Assembly: GCA_963678705.1 (NCBI GenBank) | Contig: OY783203.1 | Location: 25,278,535-25,342,534, forward strand | DNA length: 64,000 nucleotides | From: Panorpa germanica | Taxonomy: Eukaryota; Arthropoda; Insecta; Mecoptera; Panorpidae | Direction of reading: 5' to 3' | Shown: one piece after another, positions 1 to 10,766 of the stretch | Layout of the letters: each line of letters begins with the position of its first letter | Position numbering within the stretch: the stretch's first letter is position 1 | Translations under genes and position numbers: made by a program | The notes under the pieces: generated by a model | Databases searched by the model: none | The model's input: only the letters and a program-made list of their open reading frames with translations | What the model was told of the DNA's origin: nothing

Positions 1-2474
1 GACGTATGTATGGTAGGTGTCAGTGTCGAGGCGTAAAATATACCAAACACCTACAAATGTCAATGACTACAATGTACAATCCCATGTTGAATATGTACAG
101 AACAAGTAGAACGTGCTCGTACAATGTACATCGATGATAGCCGTAGTGAACAGCAAGTGGTTACGGTTACGATTATGGTTATGGTTATGGGTATGATTAT
201 AGTACCAGTAAGTAGTATACGACTAGTACAGTACCACCAACACAATCTGTTGTTGGTGTCTGTAGTTGGGCTGTAGCATCAAGCGCAAATCTCTTGAGCA
301 TTACATCCTTTGGCAAATCACGGTGTGTGAGCTAATTTCCATCTGCAGCATACTGATAACACACAAGTTGCTTAATTTGTAGCTTTTGTAGTTGCAACAT
401 CTCAGCCCGAAAATTGATATGGAAAATTATTTGTAGTTAATTCTTCCAAGTAAAGGACTAGTGAAATAATAGGGTGATTTCGAGTACATGTAAATTGTAG
501 AAACAAATAAAGCGTAAGGTGTAAAGCATACATTTATAGTCAAAGAGCCCGAGTCGAAATTTTAGACCTATCCTAACCCTAAAAGGGATCTATACTCCTC
601 TTTTCATACTAAATAAAGTAATTTAAACCTCTTTTCATCATAAACATTATTATATGATCCTGCCTTAGTCATAATCAAAATTTTGATCTTATCGTTTTAT
701 GTAATTCAAACTTTGTAAACCTTTTTAAACTTAAGATGTTCAAAAAGAATTTTTCAATACTGGCTATGGCTGTAACAAATAGATTCTACTGTTAAAAGAT
801 ATGAATATGAAATAATGAGTTAGAGAGAGATAGATAGATGCAATGATATGTTGGATACACAGATATATAATATTTTATTTACTGGTATTTATGATTTCTT
901 TTACTTGGAACTTAGATTTTGTTGAAGAAAGATTTAATCTTTGTGTGCTAAATAATAAATAAAAAAACGAAGGAAACAAAGGAATTCAGATCCCGTATAT
1001 TAATTTTCATAATGTACAGTGCATCTCAATACAATTGTTTTATAAAATTCTACTAATTTTATTAAATTCAAAATAATGTATATTAAAAATAATTAACACT
1101 GTTCCTAATTTTAATATGAATTTATCAATTAAATTTAAAAACATTTTAAACAGTGTATATAATATTAGTAACGCACAAGTTTTGTTTTTTATTTAACAAA
1201 TACCACAAGAACAAAGCCCTAGTTCAGCGAACGGTTACATTATAATAATCCTGAACACAAAACATGAATATTACCCTAAATACATGGGAGTATATAAGCA
1301 AAATTTAGTAATATATGACATTAACGATTAATAATCATTTAATGCTTAAATACTTCTTAAGATTTCAGAAATGAAAAAACGAAGTTTAACTATTTTAATA
1401 ATCCAGAGATAATAAATATACGGTTATAATAAGATTTAAGCAGGTGTACATATGAGCGTTATATAACGTAAACAATGTCATGCAAAAGATAATTTCTTTA
1501 TGATAAATAAACCTTAAGGACTCCTGACTCTGTTTAGCCTTTTACCCTTTTAATAATTATGTTAAAAAGATCGTTGTTCTGTTATTAAATTAGTTTCTTT
1601 AAAATTTAATTAAATGATACATAGAAGAGTTTCTAACGTTCATAGATTTGAAGGTTCATAGAAACTTCACGTACACCTTACATTTAAAAAAATGTTACAG
1701 AACTCTTTAAAAATAATATAATACCTGCTTTTATGAAATATATATTATGATAACCAATCTTTCCACACACAATAGATTATGTATGTGTTATAAGCTCATT
1801 AAAAACCCTAAATACACAAGATAAGGTAAAATTGATTTTTGTACGAAATTGATTTTGATTTAATTGCTTTCTCTAGAAAAAATAAACTCGTACCAAACAA
1901 AGATATGTGTTTAATGTTCTACGTAATCTTTTTAGAGCATATAAACCAGTGTCGAAAAAGTGGGTAAATTACCCCAAATGGAGTAAATTAATGTATTGAG
2001 GGTAATGAAGCTATCTAATTATTCATTATCCTTTTGTGATTGCATCATCAATGTTAAATACAATCTTTCTTGTTGCTTAAATATCAAGATAGTGTATTAA
2101 ATCAATACAGTTACTCGTACTTATAAATAAATCGAATATGAAAACGAGTTATATAGCGCGGTTGTTCGATGTATTATTTTTTTAAAAAAGAATCGTCATC
2201 CCTATTGTATTAGTCTTGTTTATAGCTAATATTCTTAATACGAGTATTAACGGAATTTAAAATCTTCTCGAATCAAATAGGTATTATGTGCATTCTGTGA
2301 TTAAATGAATATATTCCTATAGTTATAATACTATTGTTATATATTAATGAAATGACTATCACAATATTTGTGTTTGCCATTTAGCATTATACGTACGTTT
2401 GAACAAGTTATCTGCATCATGTTTAATTTAACCTACATTTTAAAATAAACAAGATGATGTCAATGAACTGCAAT
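1..2474. other. AT-rich non-coding stretch, nothing recognised
   Basis: This is upstream or intronic sequence left of the first recognised PDZ-GEF exon. No open reading frame here resembles a known protein, and I see no exon encoding the upstream part of the cNBD. A short degenerate hexamer array at 159-200 is listed separately. Confidence 0.5.
159..200 (+). repeat. Degenerate hexamer tandem repeat, seven units
   Basis: Seven consecutive six-base units of the form GRKTAY (ggttac, gattat, ggttat, gggtat) fill this interval. It is a simple low-complexity array with no visible function. Confidence 0.7.
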
Positions 2475-2500
2475 CGTACTGGTATACGTATACCAGTACG
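2475..2500. repeat. Perfect 26-bp palindrome
   Basis: Bases 2475-2500 form an uninterrupted palindrome centred between 2487 and 2488, with half-site CGTACTGGTATAC. The symmetry ends exactly at both sides. It could extrude a cruciform or be a dimeric protein site, but nothing adjacent indicates a role. Confidence 0.9.
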
Positions 2501-3430
2501 TAGCAGGGGATGACGAACAAATAAATAATAATTATGAAATGGATATATAGCTTCCCGTTTTATTCAAAGTTAATCAAGTTCGGATTGCGCACAACTTTGT
2601 AATTCCACATATATTAAAAAACATAAGTACATGCCAGTATATTCCACAAACGTGTGTATAGTACGAGTGCCATTATACATATTATTTAAAATTGCACGTA
2701 GATTCGAAGGCGATGACCGATGGGTGTGCTGTATAGATTTTACCATCTCGGAGGATCTCGTAGCCTATAGATAATATGTTATTGTGGGAGAATTAATTAT
2801 GTCTGAAGGCACGAAAAATCATTGACCCATTCCCGTCCTTGATAGGTTGTGCTACGCTATATGTACATGAAAAGTTAATGCACGTTAAATATTAAAATAA
2901 AAATCTGAAATAATGACTGGGTTTGTTTTAAGTACTTGAAGTCAATGGAGGGGGCAATAACATTCGTGCAGACCACAAATCACTATCTTCTTAATCTGAT
3001 ACAAATTCAACTTTTATAAATACGTTATTCCACTGGCTTTAACCTTATAAAGGTCACGAAGCATTTCGTACTAAGAATCTAGAATGCATAAACGTAACTT
3101 GTATTAAAAATTATGGATTACAAATTACCTAACAGTAAACAAACAAAACAATCATTAAAAAACTATATTTTTCATATATCAATTTAATGTGTGTGTGTCG
3201 TTAGACTTTACATTCTTTGAATCTTAAATCACGTAATTACATCTCATTGCCAAACTAAACTTAAAACTATTCTAACATTTTTATTAATTCCAACAGCATT
3301 TCCTTGTTTCCTACTCCTCATTGTTTTTCTCCCTTTACTATTTCTTCTTGTCTCTCTTCCTTTACTATTTCTATTTCCTATAGAGCGAAGAAGAAAATAG
3401 TAATTCTTCTTCGCTCTATCACCACCATCC
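2501..3430. other. AT-rich non-coding stretch
   Basis: No gene or complete mobile element is recognised. The right part (about 3250-3430) is a pyrimidine-rich tract. Read on the minus strand it has a lysine/arginine-rich, stop-broken translation, and it may be the decayed tail of the LINE remnant next to it. Confidence 0.4.
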
Positions 3431-3740
3431 ACCTCTTGTCTTCCTTATCTCCTCTCCGCAAATCCTCTATTTTCTGACCTGACGTTTCTACTCTCATCCT
3501 CGCTCCTTCTCTATATCTTCGCCGTCCACCGCTTCCCTTAACTGCCTCCTTTTAATAACTGCACAATCTTCTTTTCACTATTTACTCTTTGCTCACATGA
3601 AAACTTAATGTGCTCCAGCGTTTCTATCTCTGTTCCGCACAACCTGCACATCCTTGCCGTATCTCTCTCTCTGCTCCTTAGCTCCTCTTCCACACTTTTG
3701 CCTTCTGTCGCCATTCCGTTCCTTTCAAAGTTCTCCTTTT
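3431..3740 (-). pseudogene. LINE ORF2 C-terminal fragment with a CxxC...H....C knuckle
   Basis: On the minus strand, about 3720-3600 translates as a lysine/glutamate-rich segment followed by RMCRLCGTEIETLEHIKFSC. The C-x2-C ... H-x4-C arrangement and its charged, arginine-rich context are typical of the C-terminal zinc knuckle after the reverse transcriptase of insect non-LTR retrotransposons. After the knuckle the frame continues briefly (EQRVNSEKKIVQLLKGG) and then meets stops. The upstream side ends in an AT microsatellite near 3776, so no reverse transcriptase domain remains. It is a dead 5'-lost remnant. The LINE clade cannot be determined from this stretch, and a chance match is possible but unlikely given the motif spacing. 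Confidence 0.5.
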
Positions 3741-3773
3741 TTTTTTTCGTTCCTCAAATTATATTATATTTTT

Positions 3774-3775
<2 letters not shown>

Positions 3776-3851
<76 letters not shown>
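3776..3851. repeat. (TA)n microsatellite
   Basis: About 75 bp of near-perfect TA dinucleotide repeat with one GTA interruption near 3806. It abuts the 5' side of the minus-strand LINE fragment and may have truncated it. Confidence 0.95.
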
Positions 3852-3856
<5 letters not shown>

Positions 3857-5270
3857 GGGTGACAATAAGCCTATCCTGGTTGACGTTTCCAATTGTGGGT
3901 CTACCTTACACCTTAGTGGGTGTTAGCTAGATTACCAGCTGTGGTTTAGCTGTTTTGATGTTATTTCAATCCTTAGTTGAGCCCACAAATCGTTTTAAAA
4001 CAGAGCAAGTAACATTTGAATATAACTTAATATTAGCAATGTTCCTAACCTATTTTATAAAGTTCTTTATAATTATTATTTCTTACAAACTAATTATATC
4101 TAATCCTAAATTATATCCCACATATATTGTAACAAATATATCCCAAACTGTATTGTAACAAATATATTCCTCCGCAGTTTTGCCCTCATGCCCTCATTTT
4201 TCAAAAATCTGTGTTATATCACAAATCAGGCGTGAGTTCTATACTTGAAGTTTAGAAATCTGTTTTTTTTTATTTCGAAAACCGTTTAACCATTGTTTGT
4301 TTTCTTTTTTAAATACGAGTATACTATTTTATTTTGGTCTTCATTTAAAACAAATAGTATGCTGTTTTAATACAGGGTATTTCTGTTTCAAAAAGAATAA
4401 TTATAAATTGACTTCTTAATCGTTTTATATATGTATTGCTTGTCACATATTAAATGATAAATGACATTTGTTTCGCATAATTAATATCCCAACAAGAGTA
4501 TAATTAAGTCACTGTTAAAGTCTTACGGCTTTTTTTTATTTTTCCCGAATTTTATTTTAAAGTTATTAAACTGAAACATGCAATATTCAGAATTAGCACA
4601 TCATTTGGACTGACTTTTGCGAAGGGGTTGTGATATACTTGTAGATACAATCAGCCATCAACGGACCCACGGACTACCGGACCACCGGACGAGGACCAAG
4701 GGCGTTTTATCATGTATTCATGTCCTTGATCACTAGCACCAGCCCCGGCACGCAAGGTCTATTCATTTGTCGTTCGTCGCGGATTGTTGCGTACCTTACC
4801 CCCTCCTAACCCTCTTGTCGTCCCGCACCCTATGCACGGCGACAAGCCAACCAGTTTATGTTACGGATGTTCTATCTAAACACTTCCAAAAAACAAATTA
4901 TTTTCACGTTGTTTTCTGCAATGCGTGGAAATACGAATCGAAATATTTTCTGTATGATAATATTCATGGAACGAGTATGTATTGTTTGAAAGCTGTTTAA
5001 ATATTTATTCAGGGAACAATCTCCAAGGACGGGGAAATAGAACTACAGATGAGTTTATTCCCCCCCCCTAATATTATTGGATAGCTTTTAAGTTACAAAG
5101 AACGGTCTCGAGTCGTCAACCACCCATGCATGCATGATTAAGTTGTTATCGTTCGATTATGGTTTTAATTACCGAGTATTAACTCTTGAGAGTGCGTATT
5201 ACATAAAATCATATATGTATTTTATTTGGATTTTATACTCGTGTCTGATTGTATATTGATTTTATAAATT
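3852..5270. other. Non-coding stretch, nothing recognised
   Basis: No exon, RNA gene or mobile-element end is recognised. About 4660-4770 is locally less AT-rich, with short CGGAC/ACCGG tandem similarity. A run of eight or nine C occurs near 5060. Confidence 0.4.
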
Positions 5271-5996
5271 ACTAGTAAAACTACTACTATTACAAATTAC
5301 TCGCAAGCGACGACTGTCTTGTGTATAAATTGAATTTCATTTCAAATTTTCGTTCCATTTTTAAATTAAAATATCTATACTCGTTCTATATTAATTTTTC
5401 ATATAAACTGACTAAAAAAATATAAATTTTTCAACAAAATATAAAATATTTTTAATTTATTCGTTATTTGACCAACTTTTTTTCAAAATTTGGGATTTGT
5501 TTTTTTCTATTTGTATATTAGGTACCAAAGTTAGCCCATATACAAAATTTCAACTTTCTAGAGCAATTTTTACTCTTGAAATGCCACTCAATAAAATATT
5601 TGTTTTTTTAATTTTTTTTTAATATCATATTCAATTATTACACAATCCAAAATTAGAGTTTTCTCTAAAGTTGCATACAGAGCCCCCTAATTTTCTCAAC
5701 GCCCCCCTTTTTATTTCACCGTAATACATATGCCAAATTTCAACTTTCTATCTTTTACGAATTAAAAGTTATAGACCAAAAAGTATAAATATTTTTTCTG
5801 GTTTTTCCAAAATTACGGGGTTCTAGGAAATTCAGGGGAAAATCCGAGGACACCAAAAGTCTTAGAATTTTTTTCTCTACGAAATAGGCAATTTTCATAA
5901 CGATACATGGAGCCGTTTTCGAGCCACCATACGAATCGCGTAAACATATAAACAAACAAGAATATAAACTTTCACTTGGGACATTATAATATAGGA
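5271..5996 (-). mobile_element. Non-autonomous Helitron-like element, minus strand (copy 1)
   Basis: The sequence leftward from 5996 on the minus strand matches the start and body of the element at 41832-42439. The match includes TCCTATATTATAAT at the 5' end, a stretch reading gattcgtatggtggctcgaa, and a core containing cgttgagaaaatta. The 3' end is less certain. A hairpin with TCGC/GCGA arms lies near 5307-5320 and an ACTAG (CTAGT on the minus strand) lies near 5270, so the left boundary is an estimate. The copies have clearly diverged, so this one is old. It encodes nothing recognisable. Confidence 0.5.
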
Positions 5997-6709
5997 ATTC
6001 TTTTGGTTAATTCTTTTAATATCATACAGCCATTAAGATAAATTGGTCAATACGAATGTAAGATATATACATGTATAATAGAACTGTTACGTGCTAGCAT
6101 CCACTTGTATGTAATAATGCGGTCCTGTACCATTTTATGTTAAGACTTACGTACAGTTCAGAAATTACATTTATTGCAAAACATTTCATTTATTTACTTA
6201 TGGAAAATGTCAATTACTTATATTGTTATTAAACACTTGCGTTTAGGAGAATTCCTGCTTTTATTCTCATATGAAGATAAAAATCTAAAATTTGAAATTT
6301 GCCGTTACGACCTTAGAGGTTTGATCTCACAACTATAGGTAAAATCGATAAACATCATTAACTACAATCAATAAAACTAAGATTAAGCTTAATTTTCAAC
6401 AGAAATGAATTGGTTCAGTTTCAAAGTCATATCATCAATCATTTTTAAACTGTATTTGCTTTTCCAAAATTATCACCCATATTGTTTATGTCATCGAATA
6501 TATTTTCTTACACCACCACCTAATATATATATTTTATGACATTATACAACAATACATTTCTTTCTAATTGACTATTGGTTGGATAATAAAGTATTTTGTT
6601 TTAAAATGTCTCGTTCTGAATGCTCTGCTTTTTTTACGTTAGTTTTACTTCTACATTCCATAAAAAACTTTCTAACTTTATATAACTTTTGAGAAGAAGG
6701 ATTAACTTT

Positions 6710-6711
<2 letters not shown>
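5997..6711. other. AT-rich non-coding stretch
   Basis: No gene or repeat boundary was recognised between the Helitron-like copy and the long T run. Confidence 0.4.

Positions 6712-6743
<32 letters not shown>
6712..6743 (+). repeat. Homopolymer T run (about 32 nt)
   Basis: An uninterrupted T run lies 87 nt upstream of the acceptor of the exon at 6831. It extends the pyrimidine-rich region before that exon and could vary in length between individuals. Confidence 0.95.
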
Positions 6744-6830
6744 CATTTTATTGTAATTTTTCTTTATAAAATAATATTTGATACAATTAAAAAGTTGTTA
6801 TATGTTATTTTATTCTTATATGTCTGACAG

Positions 6831-6887
6831 CTATGATTCCGACGGAGGACAATCCTCCAGTAAGGACACAGACAAAGACAAAGGAAG
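6831..6887 (+). CDS. PDZ-GEF: PDZ-GEF (RapGEF) 57-nt in-frame exon, likely cassette
   Basis: The segment follows a pyrimidine-rich acceptor ending GACAG and precedes a consensus donor GTAAGAG. Read from its second base it gives YDSDGGQSSSKDTDKDKG, with one leading base C and two trailing bases AG. The trailing AG plus the first T of the exon at 14812 forms a serine codon, giving KG-S-FGKRTGG. In vertebrate RAPGEF2 this junction corresponds to the serine before FGKR in MFLPRSSFGKR. The exon is exactly 19 codons long with the same phase at both ends, so skipping it restores the direct join. The insert is polar, with serine, aspartate and lysine, and probably forms a surface loop in the first cNBD-like domain. 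Assignment rests on splice sites and phase; I do not know this insert from a named protein. A 941-bp foldback starts 94 nt after the donor. Confidence 0.6.
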
Positions 6888-6981
6888 GTAAGAGAATATG
6901 ATTGTCGTAGATATGTATATTAAGAAATATATAATATGTGCAATACAATGGACGCATACTTACTACATGTACTATTAGTAG

Positions 6982-7922
6982 AAGATCCCAGAGCGATCTG
7001 ACATAACTTATTTTCAAAAGCATAGAACTTTCGGTTCTAAGTAGTCTCTACATGTACTTTTAATACCTGCGTATTTGTGGAGTTCGCTCGGTGACACCTG
7101 GGCAGGTACCAGGTGAGAGAGGTAACTAAAAATCAGAGTTACTTTACTTAAATTTGTATGACTGATTTTTAAATATATTTTGTAGAATGTTATTCTGAAG
7201 TAAAATTAAAAGTGTCAGACGCTTTCCATGGGCCAGAACTTTTGTCAGACGCTTTAAAGCTCTGTAAAAAATAAATTAACTTTACTTATTTTTAAATGTC
7301 TGATTTTTAAATATGTTATTAAGATAACTATTACAAAGTTATATTTAATCAGTCAGACAAATTGTAATGACCAAACATCCCCTAAACAATTAAATTATGC
7401 AATCATGAGTGAGCGCGAGAGCACTATGCGCATCAGAGCGAGTGAGACATCCATGGTGACTCGGTTCCCCTTCTTAAACTCACAATCTGTTTCAGTCTAT
7501 TGTGGATGCGTATATACTATTGCGCACACCGTATTATATACAGTATATAGTATACAGTGTAGTTGTGTTTATGTGTGTGTGTAAGAAGCTGACACTAAAA
7601 TTATTTATCATATTTGTATTATAGTTAATTTATTTTTTACAGAGCTTTAAAGCGTCTGACAAAAGTTCTGGCCCATGGAAAGCGTCTGACACTTTTAATT
7701 TTACTTCAGAATAACATTCTACAAAATATATTTAAAAATCAGTCATACAAATTTAAGTAAAGTAACTCTGATTTTTAGTTACCTTTCTCACCTGGTACCT
7801 GCCCAGGTGTCACCGAGCGAACTCCACAAATACGCAGGTATTAAAAGTACATGTAGAGACTACTTAGAACCGAAAGTTCTATGCTTTTGAAAATAAGTTA
7901 TGTCAGATCGCTCTGGGATCTT
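6982..7922. mobile_element. Foldback element with 300-nt terminal inverted repeats
   Basis: The left arm 6982-7281 is the reverse complement of the right arm 7623-7922. Reading the arms against each other I find one mismatch (GAGAGAGG against GAGAAAGG) and no indel. The 341-bp spacer has no coding potential. The outer ends are AAGATCCCAGAGCG and its complement. Flanking bases (attagtag and actctata) show no clear target duplication, so the superfamily is unassigned. Long, nearly identical arms suggest recent insertion or gene conversion between arms. It lies inside the PDZ-GEF intron, 94 nt after the donor of the 57-nt exon. Confidence 0.85.
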
Positions 7923-9211
7923 ACTCTATATATGAAAATATCGTATAATACTTACTTACTCAAACATTTAATAATATGGTATATAGTAAATCAGAAAAGT
8001 TTTGTAGGAAGTATTTATCTTTGCCAGTAAATTGTTGGACATACAACTTTGTTACATGTATTGTAGTTTTGAATCTACATATAACAGAGATGACATCAAC
8101 ATAAACAAGTACTTTTAATTGGATAGTTTTCGTGGTCTGAATTTCTATAAAATTGAACTTTACTCGTACATTGGATAATGCAGTCCATCAGCACCTCACA
8201 TATTTAATTGAATTTTAATTATCTCCAAAGATATACATTCTGTAAGTGATTCCCGGCGACTGCATTTATTTATCGTTTATCGTTACTAAAAAAATGACAT
8301 TTAAGTATCTTTAAACTGCACTTTTAATGGGCTTGTGTCTTATGTCTTAATTTCTATAAAAGTGTACTATATATTGATAAAGTGGGTTACTAGAACCTCA
8401 AATGTTCTATTATTTTTAAATAAATCCTTATATTTTAGGAGATAATAACAATTAAAAAAATCATTTTTTTCCTTTAATTATTAAAGGGATTCAACGTTGT
8501 ACACATTCCAAATGCATGTGACATCACAACCGCTGCCAACCTTACAGCTCATAAATCTCTGCTATATGTATTTATATATCAAAATATCATATATTATTTA
8601 CAGCTATTTCAAGGAACAATAAAATTCCAATATTATGTCTGCCTTAGCAGGGTTAAATAAAATAAAAACGTATTATTCTTTGACTTGACTTGATATTTTT
8701 GAGGGTTAAATAACTGACGTTAAAATGCATTTCACGACATACAAATATGGCCGAACATTTCCAGCGCTAAAACTACAATTCAAATTGTTAATTGCTATAT
8801 CTCCGTCAACATTTAGATATTTAATAAAATAGACACGCCAATACACATTTATTAACATCAATTTCAATCAACAATTCAAAAATCGACTACTAAAAAATGA
8901 GGACACAAGCCCATTGGCTAATGATAATTAACTATCAGATTTGATTAAGGCTAAGAAAAATATCTATTCTCTCTGAAATTTATGAGTATTATTACTATTA
9001 AAACCGTAACATCTTCATGTAGGCCAGAGCATGCAATGCAATCCGTTTATATTACACTAATTATAAATACACATCCTAGAAAGAAAAAATAAATACAACA
9101 AAACCACGCAACACGAGGTCAGTACTTGTGCTTGTTAGTTCGCAGTTACTCGTACTGCGCAGTTACTCGTCTGTTTATGAAACTAGTACTCACCAAGCTC
9201 GCATTATGTTA

Positions 9212-9585
9212 TGCTGGTTTCACACCAGAGAGACCGTTTTGAAAACAGTTCTGTTGTCATAAAACAAAACAAAAGTATGTTTTATTTTATTTTAAAACAG
9301 TTCTGTTTTTCGGAAACATACTGTTCACACTGAACAGACTGGTTTTGTTTTTAGTGTTTTTCTGTGTGTCACATAAAAATTATAAACATGATAAACAACA
9401 ACTACCAAGCGCAAATGTTCACCAAAAACAAAACTGCGTGTTTTCCTTTGATCTTACCGTCTCCAGATGGGAATGTGTTTTGTTTACTAAAACAGCAACA
9501 AACGACAAAGACTTGTCTCTTTGTTGTAAACATTGGTGTTTTTGTTCGTGTTTTATTGAACTGTCTCTCTGGTGTGAAACCGACA
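9212..9585. mobile_element. PIF/Harbinger-like MITE (GGTTTCACACCAGAGAGAC family), copy 1
   Basis: Terminal inverted repeats read TGCTGGTTTCACACCAGAGA on the left and the complement of TGTCGGTTTCACACCAGAGA on the right. The element is flanked by TTA at 9209-9211 and 9586-9588. A 3-bp TTA duplication is the signature of PIF/Harbinger. The interior has GTTTTGTTTT-type tracts and no transposase. A second, inverted copy lies at 45000-45474. Confidence 0.75.
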
Positions 9586-10700
9586 TTAGGAAACACGATT
9601 TATTTTCAGTATAGGTGTCAATAATAAGATCACCAAACAGTGTTAATAAAAATCAAAGAACATTTTCCTGTGTTTCGATTCTAATTGGTAAAGAATCAAA
9701 AGAATTTGTGGTTCATATGTTCTCGGTGCAGACGTTGTCTATGCATTACGTATGCAACGTATTTCAAATTCAAAGAAAACGAATCGCCCGTATTCTATTT
9801 TCGGGTTTCAGTCGGAGATAAATATCCATGGTGTGATGCGCAGATTATTGACAGATTAGCTTTGTATGCAAATACCAATGGCACCAGCAACAAGTTTGAT
9901 GACAAAATGTGTGTCCACCGTTAACTAATATTTAGTAACAATGTCTGTTGGTAAGCACGCAGCTTTATAACGCAAGTACAAGAAGTCAGCGGACCATCAC
10001 ATTTCATCTCATTTCGCGTGCAGCTGTCAGTACGCATTACGCAGCTTGTTGGTATTAACGGGTATCAACATTATCGGCTCTAACTGTCACTGTTTAAGTG
10101 TTATGTTTACCATTTGATATTTCTTTATACATAATAAAAGATGATAATATTAGTAACAGTAGACTGTATTATGTTGTTTCGTATGAAATCATTCGATATT
10201 ATTTAGATTAAGTAAATATTATAATAAATATTGAAATCTGAAAACAACTTATATCTATTTTATACCCTTTATTTATTTCACTAAGCGGGAGACTCAAAAC
10301 CAAAAGTTAAAATAGCTGCCAGATACCTAAATCACCCAAGCTGTTCACAGATTTCATTATATACCTATCTCTTTCAATTCCATTTATTGGTTGTATTACA
10401 ATTTGTAATGTTATCTCTTTCACACTTATGTTTAAAAATAACCCTTATATAAGTACTGACAACAGGCATGGTACTTTTAAATATTTTTTTTGATCGTTGT
10501 GTTCATCTGAGAAATATTTTTAATGTGAGGAATGTTGACTCATAAACATAATTGTAATCTTAATAGTGTATTCCAGATAAGTAAATTACAGTAAAAGTTA
10601 GGTCTGCTACAGTAAGTTTTTATTCATAATAGAGCTGTGGTATTTTACCTCTTTCTCACATACAAGAGTCATAGTAACCAGCTTTATGCTGTTAGTATTA

Positions 10701-10766
10701 TATAAAAGCATAAAATAAGCATATATAAGCATAAAATAAGCATATATAAGCATAAGCATAAAAGCA
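10701..10766 (+). repeat. Short tandem array of AAGCATAAAATAAGCATATAT units
   Basis: About three imperfect copies of an approximately 20-bp unit containing AAGCATAAAATAAGC are followed by degenerate AAGCATA units. It is a small minisatellite with no visible function. Confidence 0.7.

Noticed and set aside
541-600. CCTAACCCTAAAAGGG resembling a telomere repeat
   Set aside because: Only about two units are present; there is no array.
3608-3926. Plus-strand frames ending in long Tyr-Ile runs
   Set aside because: The YIYIYI stretch is the translated (TA)n microsatellite, and the 5' part is the antisense of the LINE remnant.
9345-9624. Three overlapping open frames in a 280-bp interval
   Set aside because: Most of the interval is the Harbinger-like MITE at 9212-9585.
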